From NCBI GenBank assembly GCA_000310025.1, contig FN649730.1:1471943-1497914 (forward strand): DNA of 25,972 nt, given 5' to 3'. The position numbers and the translations under genes were made by a program. Below the pieces are notes generated by a model. It was not told where the DNA came from and made no database searches. It saw only the letters and a program-made list of their open reading frames with translations. Source of the stretch: Ectocarpus siliculosus. Its lineage: Eukaryota; Sar; Phaeophyceae; Ectocarpales; Ectocarpaceae. How positions within the stretch are numbered: the first letter of the stretch is position 1; each line of letters begins with the position of its first letter. Below, piece by piece: positions 1 to 8,043 of the stretch.

Positions 1-365
1 GAACGAAAACGCTATGATGTTCACACTCCTGCAAACATGCGCATAGTATCTTCATTCAGACCGTTGCTAAAGCAACAAGTTCCAGACGGATTTCACCTAA
101 AGGGCTCGGAGTTTAGAGGGGCATCCCAACACATCCTTCCAAACGTAGTGCGAAGCCGGTGCAGAGGCGGGCGGCCCCCATACCCTAGTGTCAAGAATAG
201 CCAATGTGTAAACACACTTCAAACATCCGCGGTGATGGGCTTCCGTGCACGGTAGGAGCGACACTTCAAAACGCTCCAAGGTACGGCCTACACAAAAGCG
301 CTGTCAACACCTGCACCATCGCCAGGGATCATCAAGTTTCGCTGGCGAAAGCTCGTGTAGCTCAC

Positions 366-1299
366 CTGCGTTACAGTTGCCGTCCGCCACTAAGTTGACG
401 CTGGCTGTGCACTGGGGTTCACCTGCAAGCCCCAACGACGTGCGATCAGGGGGTTTCCGGGCGTACCGAGGAATATAGGGGATCGAGCCGCGAGAGGCAT
501 CCAGGAAACCCCGTCGTGACAAGTATTTTGTTCGCCCTCTTCAACAAGGGCGAGTCCAATCTCTTACGTCCATATCGTCAACAGGGAATAGTTTTGTCAC
601 GCTGAATTACTCACGATTACAGTTCCATCACAACTCTTAGAGGAGCTCCATGTGGTACTCAAGAGAAGGAGAGAGACATCTATGCCCTACGGAAATACAG
701 CCCAGCAAACGAGCTAAACCACACCGAGACAAGAAGGAACGCCCTGCATAACCGTACCACTTCGCAAGGACCCGAATCCTACAACGCGTGTACCCGAAGG
801 GGTACCGGTTCCTTCCAGACGAAGGAATCACAAACATTCCCAGTTTATTGATTCGATGCAATCTCGTGGGATGCAGTATGACCCACACTTGTCTTGTGGA
901 TTTCTCCACTGTGGAGACCTCTCTACAGCGCACGCACCGTAGCATTCCGACATCATGTCGAGACAATCGTAGCCGCTCAACCCGCAGGTGACGTCGTCCC
1001 CCTGGGTCTGCATACAGTCGAACGAGAAGCAAGAGGAGGTGATGACAATGGTTTGAACACGCGATTTACGGACATCGACAATGCAACACTGGTTGTAGGA
1101 TGCGAAATTGTGGTCATATTCTTGCCTTTGGTATCGTGAATACACCACCCATCGACGTCAACCACTCAACAATGGAAAAGGTCAACACGCGGGGGGTCAT
1201 TTCTAACAACGACATTCGCGCTCGCGATAGCCCTCACCTCCTCGCAGTCGCATGGGCAACAATCCCCTCCATCAAACTCGCAATCCTCGATGTTGTTCT
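366..1299 (-). CDS. Exons of an LNR/Notch-like Cys-rich protein (partial, spliced)
   Basis: Three short exons can be read on the minus strand. Exon 1238-1299 encodes ENNIEDCEFDGGDCCPCDC, follows an acceptor ending GCTCGCAG and ends at a GTGAGG donor. Exon 938-1007 (acceptor TGTATGCAG, donor GTGCGTG) encodes TCGLSGYDCLDMMSECYG. Exon 366-422 (acceptor GGCTTGCAG, donor GTGAGC) encodes PQCTASVNLVADGNCNA. The intron phases chain as 0, 1, 1, so all three exons fit one reading frame. The CEFDGGDCC core and the DGNC motif are hallmarks of LNR (Lin-12/Notch repeat)-type disulfide modules, which bind calcium in known families and are usually extracellular. The order suggests at least two repeats, each split over about three exons. 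I found neither the start nor the next downstream exon, which probably lies before the window. Exon borders are inferred from consensus splice sites, and the gene could be a decayed copy. Confidence 0.55.
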
Positions 1300-2134
1300 C
1301 TGCGAGCCACAGCAACAGAGCAATCAGAGCGGGTGGTCGCATCGGGACTCGATGCATTACGATGCCCCTCAGCATGTCAGATGTTGATCTTCATTAGCTC
1401 CGAAAGAAACAACCGGTTCGTCGTAGTCGAGAGTGATGCGACGTTAACGGGGGTCACCTCATCTACGTTGTTGGGTAAGGAGACGTGCTCCATCTAACCC
1501 TGAGTGCTTGCAACGTATCGCCGTAACATCACCGACAAATGACTGGATGCTACACTTCTTCTCACAAAGGGGAAAGATTTTAGCCCAGAAGTGCACCTCC
1601 CTACCGTAGCATCACTCTCGACTGGGTTGTACGAGGGCATGATTGCTCTGCGGCACACCACTGCAGCCCATCGTAAACGTCCCCGCTGTCACTACTTTCG
1701 GGTGTGTGATGGGATGGACCCGAAGACTTGTACGTGAAGCCCTTCGGACACGAATGAGTATAGGGACGTGCGACAGCTCTGATGGCAGACCATGCCAAGA
1801 CTAAGGAATGTGTTCGGGGGCCACTGTGGTAGAGGGACCTCACAAGAATCCGAAGTCATGACATACACCCACACGGTACGGAACCAGTGTACCCTGAGCG
1901 CAACACGTGTGCCGAACCATCATGCTGAGAAGGATCCATGGGTACATGGGACATGCAGTGCGCAGTCTAAGCGGCTTTCCTTCACGTCGGGGGTGTTTGC
2001 AGTAGGTGCCGCTATAGCCGTAATGTGGTTCAGGCTTCACACTGAAGTTGTGAGTGACTTGATGTTGCGAAGGATGCACTATTCGATAAAGGTTCACCGC
2101 TAGATTTTTACCGAGTAGCTGTTGGCCTTTTCTA
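1300..2134. other. No confident gene; possible further exons or intron of the LNR-like gene
   Basis: This stretch lies upstream of the LNR-like exons on their strand. Minus-strand frames contain some coding-looking segments, for example ITLDYDEPVVSFGANEDQ near 1390-1450 and CSIQSFVGDVTAIRC near 1510-1550. I could not place them between convincing splice sites or match them to a domain. It may hold 5' exons and introns of that gene. Confidence 0.3.
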
Positions 2135-2328
2135 TGGTGTAACCTATCGAACGGTGTCACCTTATCGAATGAATGATAAAAGTCGGCGGGCGCTTGCCCT
2201 CCCAGCTAGGATCTCCCCTCGTCAGGCGCTACCGAATGCCGGAGATACAACCATTGGTGCTTCGAAGAAAGTGATCCAGCTGGGTTTTGGATCCGCGTCG
2301 GTATCTTGTATTCGAAAATGTTACGCCA
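2135..2328 (+). mobile_element. MITE-like element, copy 1
   Basis: About 194 bp bounded by TGGTGTAAC at the left and its near inverted repeat GTTACGCCA at the right. The interior is clearly related, in inverted orientation, to 12230-12492: shared patches include the GATCCAGCTG region, the CCGCGTCGGTATC region and TTCGAA motifs. It has no coding capacity. The short inverted ends and two copies in opposite orientation fit a miniature inverted-repeat transposable element. I could not establish a clean target-site duplication, so the superfamily is unknown. Confidence 0.4.
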
Positions 2329-2395
2329 TTAGAGTAGGTATAATAGGTTTGTTTTCGAAAATATCGTACATTTGAGAACGTTGGACAATTTAGAA

Positions 2396-2798
2396 TTGGG
2401 GCTGGGGACCAACATTCAGGACGGATGGTGGTCAGTGTCCGGGAGGAAGGGAAGAAGAAGAAGGGGAGAGGATTGGTAGGGGCGGGAGGAAGGGACGGTG
2501 TTGGGAGAGGCAAGGAAGTGGTGAAGAATTTCGGCACTCGATGAGCGCGCGGTCCCGTCGGGGGTGAAAGGGACGTGTCAGTCCGTAGTTTTGTCTGTCG
2601 GAATCGAAAAGCCGTTTAATCGAGGTATGTATATATTATGTACATAACGATGGAGGAGGCCGACGAGGAAGGTGTACGAAGAGAGGAAATTGCACCCCAC
2701 GTTCGAAGTTCGAAGTCGGTGTGAAAACCGCGGCGAGGAAGGAGCGCGAAGGAAAAAAGAAAGAAAAAGGAGACGTCGACGTTTGCGTCGTGGAACGA
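2396..2798 (+). repeat. Dispersed repeat R2, copy 1
   Basis: This segment matches 14313-14593 followed by 15949-16076 at high similarity. It starts with GGGGCTGGGG, passes through a block reading GGACGGTGTTGGGAGAGG and ends with the GACGTCGACGTTTGCGTCG block. In this copy the repeat is continuous, which exposes the transposon insertion in copy 2. Purine-rich stretches give long but meaningless ORFs on both strands. It lies upstream of repeat R3 in the same orientation at both loci. Confidence 0.7.
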
Positions 2799-2877
2799 CC
2801 CTTTCGTATAACGCAGGTACTCACCAATGCAAGACGGGGGGGTATAATACCCATCGTGAAAGTCAAAGAGCAGGTCA

Positions 2878-2906
2878 TACAGTACTGGGCCCTGTTTAGT
2901 GCCGGT
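2878..2906 (+). repeat. Left terminal inverted repeat of the TIR transposon
   Basis: A 29-bp perfect inverted match to 4934-4962, beginning TACAGTACTGGGC and ending TTAGTGCCGGT. The first two bases may be the duplicated TA target. Confidence 0.85.
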
Positions 2907-3848
2907 ACGTGCACAGAGCGTTCACCGGCACTAAACCGGGCACCCGGCACTATTGCGAATAGTGCCAAAACGGCACTATTGAGGGCTGGCAAACCCCTCA
3001 TTAGTGCCGGTCTGGCACTAATGAGGTTGTGTTCGACTTATATGGTGTAGCGCCCACGTTTGCAGGGTCAACAGAGTACGAAATAGATCGACTCTGCTGG
3101 TGAAGGAAGTTCCAGCGTGGGCGTGGGCAGACTTTCTTTCCTGCGACATGTGTGGTTCCAACCTGTGGAGCCAACAAGTGTTTGTTGTAAAATAAGATAC
3201 AGTAGATTCGGGCTACAGCCTAACCAGGACTAGTCGACGGCGAAAGAAGACACGTCATGTACTCGAGTAAGCTGTGACGGCACAATCTGCTTGTAAAGCT
3301 CTCGTTCGTACAAAATATCACTGCACAAAAAATGCTGCCGCAAATGCCGTGCAGCTGCCCGCCACATCCTCCTTGGCAGTGGTGGCCATGAGGATCTTGC
3401 GGCGTTGAGTCTGGTTGAGCGCACAGTTCACCTTCCGCACATGGCATGGTACGCCCCTGCGAAGAGCTGTTCGGGTCTGCAGTAGCACGTGTACCCTATT
3501 TCTCTGTGTGGAGTCTATCTTCTCTGTGCCTGTTGTGTGTGCTTTTATTATTAGCATCGCCCGCGCAAACCGGCTGTCCAATGAAAAGACGTCAGTCTTA
3601 GTGCTGCAGTTGAAAACACAAAACACTTTTATTTGCCATGAACTGGGACCCCGTGAGGGGGCAGCATGGGGGAGGCTAAACTACCCTTCGGATCAAAGAC
3701 AGAAACAACAGCAACAGAAGACAACTGGACGCGTCTACCCAACTATTTCTTGTACTCTGGTTCGTTTAGGAGTACTTTCACCATTATCCTCCTTGTTTTC
3801 GCTACCATCATTCTGATCCTCATTTTGACAAGAATCTCTAGGCAAGCC
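2907..3848. other. Interior of the TIR transposon, no recognised gene
   Basis: After the subterminal repeat cluster (to about 3030) the sequence is unassigned. The plus-strand ORFs at 3415-3816 and 3666-4064 are low-complexity antisense readings of the acidic minus-strand tail. Minus-strand frames near 3320-3450 contain segments such as CALNQTQRRKILMATTAKED that I could not assign. Confidence 0.3.
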
Positions 3849-4790
3849 CTACGTTTTTTTGTTTCGGGGAAGGTCATCTGGCTCGAACCCTTTGCTCTCT
3901 TTCTTCCACTCCTCCATGTTTCCTCCTCCGTCGTCGTCTTCGTCCTCCTTTCTTCCCTTTCCCTTTTCTTCGTGTCCGTCACTCCTAAAATAATCACCCT
4001 CATTACTAACGTTGTCGCAGAGATCCCAACCGATTGGCCCTGGTGGAAGTTGGTCGATCAGTAACCCATGACGTTTGAACACATCGCAAGTTCGCATCCA
4101 CAGAAAACGAGCTAGCTCGAAGGTAAACCGTCTCCGAATCCTGTTGGTATGACAAGCTTTCAGGCGAACTAAGGCTCTTTCGTCTTCGAAATTCCCCCGG
4201 CAAAAAGCTTCGTGCGCAAAGTGGTGGGCGATAGCAACGATGAGTCGATTGGTGCCTTTGCCAAGACCACCATTCGTCGAAAAAGCACGTAGATCTAGAC
4301 GGGTTGAAAGTTCCCGCATACAATTGTAGTGATTTGCCTTACTTGCAGCTCGATCTTAGAGGGGGGATTCTGGCTTTCGAATCGACGTGTCGATGCTTCG
4401 ACCTGCGGATGCGTTGACAATTGTTACGTCTATAAGAATGGACTTGGTGCAGAGTTCCTCTTCCTTCTCTCCTGCGTGTAATACTGGGGGTACTACCAAA
4501 TCCATCTTGCATGGCCACTTTCCCCTACCAGTGCCCGTGGTAAAAGGGGAGGAATCCTCAACGGCGATGAGCATATGGCACTCGCGCAGTGTCTTGAGGA
4601 CTACTCGAACCATCCTGTTATTTATGGAGGAGGCGCCGGTCTTGGTGCAGACGAGGGAGTGGGCTCGGCTCAAGCGGTCCTTGCATGGTAACAATGCACC
4701 TGCACCACAAAGTTTGCCTGTGCCGCAGTCTGCTCGATCGTGACTCCCCAGTACACGATCGATAGTGTGTGTGTGTTCGCGCGGGGTAAC
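3849..4790 (-). pseudogene. C-terminal fragment of an RT-like (LINE-type?) ORF with an in-frame stop
   Basis: One minus-strand frame is open from at least 4790 to 3849 except for a single TAA at 4356-4358. Protein character is continuous across the stop. Before it come CKDRLSRAHSLVC, a candidate Cys/His cluster, then KMDLVVPPVL and ILIDVTIVNASA. After it come RAASKANHYN, LRAFSTNGGLGKGT and RRRFTFELARFLWMRTC, then an acidic low-complexity tail. The series of a Cys/His cluster, an L-DVT-VN strand, a K-x(3)-Y helix and an FST-GG loop resembles the tail that follows the reverse transcriptase domain in some LINE-type ORFs and related hypothetical proteins. That is pattern memory, not a search. No polymerase motifs lie upstream within the element, so this is a truncated, captured or decayed fragment. 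Confidence 0.4.
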
Positions 4791-4933
4791 CGGGACTATT
4801 ATTGGGGGTGACAGCGGCGCCGAACCGGCACTAAACCGGGCATGCCCTTAATAGTGCCGGTTTGGCACTATTGAGGGCAGTGCCTGTGTCCAGAGATTTT
4901 ACCGGCACTAAACCGGGCACCTGGCACTATTCA

Positions 4934-4962
4934 ACCGGCACTAAACAGGGCCCAGTACTGTA
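4934..4962 (-). repeat. Right terminal inverted repeat of the TIR transposon
   Basis: Perfect reverse complement of 2878-2906. It is preceded by three more ACCGGCACTAAAC-type subterminal copies between about 4818 and 4925. Confidence 0.85.
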
Positions 4963-5200
4963 ATAACATACCTATGACTCATGCGCGGAGAAGTTACCAC
5001 GGAGAATTATCAACAAGAAGTTTGAAGGCCGGCTGAGAAGGTTTGAAGACACAAACACTGCAGCGACGATGGCAAGCGCAACGTCAAAACTTCGCAAGAA
5101 GAGAGGTGCATACATACAAAAAAGAAAAGGCCGGATGCCGACCAATGGCTCTCTCGGAATGAAGGGATTCCCACAATTTCCGACAGATAATCCACAAGTA

Positions 5201-6181
5201 AGTACGGACATATAATGAAGGTACTTGGTAGAGAGAGATCGGAACGGTTTTTAATGTGAAGACACAACAACAACAACAATGAATGATGAAGGTCGACCCG
5301 TCCTGCGTCGTTCGGTGTAAAATGATAAATGCGAAAGATGGACTGTGTTAAGATCCGGCGGTCTTTTTCGGCAGTGGCAAAGAAATATGCAACCACATGT
5401 CGCAAAAAAAAAAAACGTTGAGCGGGAAACCGTACGTAGGACATAGAACACCGCCTTCTCTGTTGCTGCAGGCAGGTTTGCTTCCACAACCAACCCGGGA
5501 ACCCAACCCACTCTTGTATTTCGGCCTACAAGACTCCAATCGACGCAAGCACCGGTAGGAGAGTGCGTGGCAGATGCCGTACAGCACAACTCCACTCTCC
5601 TACGACATCTATGTACAGTTGTACTGCTGTCGTTGAAGCACCATGTGGAAGATCTCCGAGGGGTCCTCCAGCGCGGTAACGAAAACATGGCGAGAGTTCT
5701 ACGTGAACCTGTCGTCGACACATGTGGCGGCCGCACGACACACGAACGGATGTTTGCATCGCATTGTACTGTGGTTCGCCGCGACAGGAAGTATCCCATC
5801 CGGTTAGGTCGTTGCCGTAGTACGCAGACGTCGTTCGGCGTCTACTGCTGTAGTCCATACTGCCGTATGTAGCAAAAACACAGCAGTATGTATATCTATG
5901 CATGCATGCATGCAATTTTTTGCTTCGGTTCACTTTTGCCTCCACAACCCGAGAATCTCACGGCTGTATCTCGACCTACAAGACTCCAATCAACAAACCA
6001 GCACTGGCAGAAGTGCGTGGAAGATGCTGTGACAGCACAACTAAGTCGACACTCGTACGACTTCTATGTACAGTCGGCGTCTGGTCCATACTGCTGTAGA
6101 AATACAAAAATCGAGCGAGCGGTCTTTACTTTGTCTTCTTCTGTACTAATAACAAGAAATAAATGTATCACGTCACGACGA
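5201..6181 (+). repeat. Dispersed repeat R3, copy 1
   Basis: Matches 16440-17367 in the same orientation, starting at AGTACGGACATAT and ending at AAATAAATGTATCACGTC followed by ACGACGA. Similarity is high over nearly 1 kb, with small indels. It contains an internal diverged duplication of about 150 bp (5488-5635 and 5938-6088), both halves reading CCTACAAGACTCCAATC and later ATGTACAGT. A short hairpin (CATACTGC / GCAGTATG) lies between them near 5856-5890. No conserved ORF spans both copies, so I treat it as noncoding. The AATAAA near its right end could be a polyadenylation signal. Confidence 0.7.
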
Positions 6182-7722
6182 CTTATGTATGAAGATATAA
6201 AAATACAAGGAAGGGCGCTTCGCGGCGTACCGCTTCGCAGTCGCCGCTTCGCTCGTAGGTTCAATGGCGATGGCAAGTAAGTGTGTGCGGGTGGAGTTTT
6301 GAAATGAGAGATACGAAGAAAAAATGCTGCGAAGAGGGAAAATTTTCTCGGAGTAATAAGAAGTTTGTTTTTCAGAAACAAAGGCTCACTTTGCACGAAA
6401 AAAGTAGGAAAATAGGGTTACGTAACATAATTTTAATAGCTCAACCGGGCCACACCATAGAAGAAACGTCTCAATAAGAAAACAGAGGAGCGACCCCTAA
6501 AATGCTCTACTATTCATAAGACACGAGAGAGGGGTTACTGGGGGGGGGGTGTCGAAAAATTAAACTAAGAAAGAAAGAAACATCAAGCAACCAGCTTATT
6601 TTCTCTCTCTTCCTCCCCTCTCTCCCATGTGCTACCCACCCCCTCAGCGAGACGTTGTTGCTGAATAAAGTTCGCTACTTCTCGGGTGTGCGGTGTTCGT
6701 ATGTGATCTGATGTACAGCCGTCGGTGATGAGAATCGGGGTTGAGTACGGGAGGCAGGCGCAGCGCAAATCACGTATGTAATGATGTATGTACTTGTATG
6801 CATACAGCAGTTGTTTTTTTAGTTTTTGCAGCACGTTGTGTCTAAGCAAAAGCAGAGAAAAGCAGACAACTTTTTCTGCCGATTTATGAAAATATGGAAA
6901 CCCACAGCAGCATTAGTATTTCTATATGTTCTGCTAGAGGGTTTTGGGAGTCAGATGACTGTAGAAGTTCGTGTGTTGGTGTGTGTTGGTGGGATGCGGA
7001 GCATGTCCCGGTAGCCGCTCTACAATAAACTGCTGCTGTAGGTATCCAGAAGATATTTCCGGGAAAAAAAAAAGTATTTCCATGAAACGGAGGAACAAAC
7101 AACGTATTTCATTTTTTTTTTTTCTCGGGCGGGTGTAGTTTTGCAGACAGCTGTGCGCACGACACTGGCCGCTAACCCCCCCCGCCTTTCGCCTGGATCA
7201 AAAGGGAGACGCACTACAGCAGTAGAGTACTTTGTCTCGTCTCATGCGGAGACTTGGTGGCTTGGTTGTCGTGTGTGGCAGGGCGTGTGGTGTGTAGCCA
7301 GCGCACACGCACAATCCACGTCAGCCGCTTGCCGAATGCATGTATGAGTGGCCTGCACTGTCAAGAAATCGGGGTGTGATTGGTGGATCCATGGTAGATG
7401 TCGGAGACGCGACTTTCTGCCCTCGCTAGCGCTGCACGCAGTCCGCCCCGAGAGCGCGCGGCACGCCGGGAGGGCCCTCGCAACACAGGGCTATCGGTAG
7501 ATGCAAGTCTCGCTTCGAGGCGAGATCAACGGGCGGAGAAATTCGCAAAAAAGGGGCTCTAGGCTCACGAGATGATCAGGATTGCCTTTCCTGCGATCTC
7601 GTGAGCCCTCAGCCCGCAGGAAATCCGTCTATAGCTCTATATGGGGGTGTTTGATATTAATATTATTTATTAATTGTTTTTGTTTGTGGGTTTGGGGAGT
7701 ACATATGGGGAGTACATATGGA
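6182..7722. other. About 1.5 kb without a recognisable gene
   Basis: I see short AT-rich and homopolymer tracts (a G10 run at 6540-6549, A- and T-runs near 7060 and 7110) and no convincing coding segment. A 12-bp perfect inverted repeat (7562-7573 / 7596-7607, arm GGCTCACGAGAT) lies near the right end. A short tandem GGGGAGTACATAT pair directly precedes the LTR element insertion site. Confidence 0.5.
7562..7607. repeat. 12-bp-stem inverted repeat
   Basis: GGCTCACGAGAT at 7562-7573 is mirrored perfectly by ATCTCGTGAGCC at 7596-7607, with a 22-nt loop. No U-tract or gene end is nearby to suggest a role. Confidence 0.6.
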
Positions 7723-7727
7723 GGCAA
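7723..7727. repeat. Target-site duplication, left (GGCAA)
   Basis: GGCAA directly before the TGT of the 5' LTR. The same five bases follow the ACA of the 3' LTR. Confidence 0.85.
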
Positions 7728-7843
7728 TGTTTGTTTGTGGTACTTGGATATGAGTCCAATCTGTGCATCCTCTGTGGGGGATACGCGTATTGGAAGTATG
7801 GGTGTGAGGGTATGTGTGCGGTTGTGGCCCAAGTGCGGGGCCC

Positions 7844-7871
7844 CCGGGAGCACACGGCGGTGTGCTCCCGG
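7844..7871. repeat. Conserved LTR hairpin
   Basis: Arm CCGGGAGCACAC pairs perfectly with GTGTGCTCCCGG around a GGCG loop. It is unchanged in the 3' LTR. In an LTR RNA it could serve in 3'-end formation, packaging or strand transfer. The role is inferred. Confidence 0.75.
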
Positions 7872-7899
7872 CACTTGCCTGAGGGGCTTGCGTGACGGA

Positions 7900-7905
7900 T
7901 ATATA
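7900..7905 (+). promoter_or_regulatory. Candidate TATA box of the element A LTR
   Basis: TATATA in the context ACGGATATATACAATAA, about 170 bp into the LTR and conserved in the 3' LTR (11700-11705). Transcription would start some 30 bp downstream, near 7930. Confidence 0.5.
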
Positions 7906-8000
7906 CAATAATACATGGTCCTTTTTTATCAGCTGTTCCTGGGATAACATAGTCCCCAGTCTCAACACCACAGACCGCTGAGGGCGGCAGTGCACTAACA

Positions 8001-8043
8001 CGATATCGAGTGGAGCCTAGCTAGGCCAGGTGTTGGTACAGCG
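8001..8043 (+). other. Leader with candidate primer-binding site of element A
   Basis: The 43 bp between the 5' LTR and the ORF start should hold the primer-binding site. It begins CGATATCGAGTGGAGCC. I could not match it to a specific tRNA end. The TGG lies about 10 nt from the LTR, and copia-type elements may instead use an internal half-tRNA primer. Confidence 0.4.

Larger units (their letters stand above)
2878..4962. mobile_element. Non-autonomous TIR transposon, possibly Tc1/mariner-like
   Basis: The ends are perfect 29-bp inverted repeats (2878-2906 and 4934-4962), counting the outermost TA on each side. Read without the TA, each end begins CAGTACTGGG. A CAGT terminus with a TA dinucleotide on both sides fits Tc1/mariner-type insertion, but a 2-bp duplication is weak proof. 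About 150 bp inside each end is packed with inverted GGCACTA motifs, including perfect palindromes of the form AATAGTGCC-spacer-GGCACTATT. These are the kind of subterminal sites transposases bind. No DDE transposase is visible. The interior carries a broken RT-like protein fragment on the minus strand. The element sits between repeats R2 and R3 of copy 1. Confidence 0.7.
7728..8000 (+). repeat. 5' LTR of element A
   Basis: 273 bp, TGTTTGTTTG... to ...GCACTAACA. It matches the 3' LTR over its length apart from three transitions, a variable TGTT/TGTG start, a slightly different terminal few bases and two duplications present only in the 3' copy. It contains a perfect 12-bp-stem hairpin (7844-7871) and a TATATA box (7900-7905). 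The U3-R-U5 limits cannot be fixed from sequence alone. Confidence 0.9.

Noticed and set aside
3415-4064. Hydrophobic plus-strand ORFs that look like membrane proteins
   Set aside because: They are the complement of an acidic/lysine low-complexity tail on the minus strand, and pyrimidine-rich DNA generates Leu/Phe/Ser runs.
5201-6181. Coding gene in R3
   Set aside because: ORFs on both strands are not preserved between the two R3 copies, and indels are not multiples of three.
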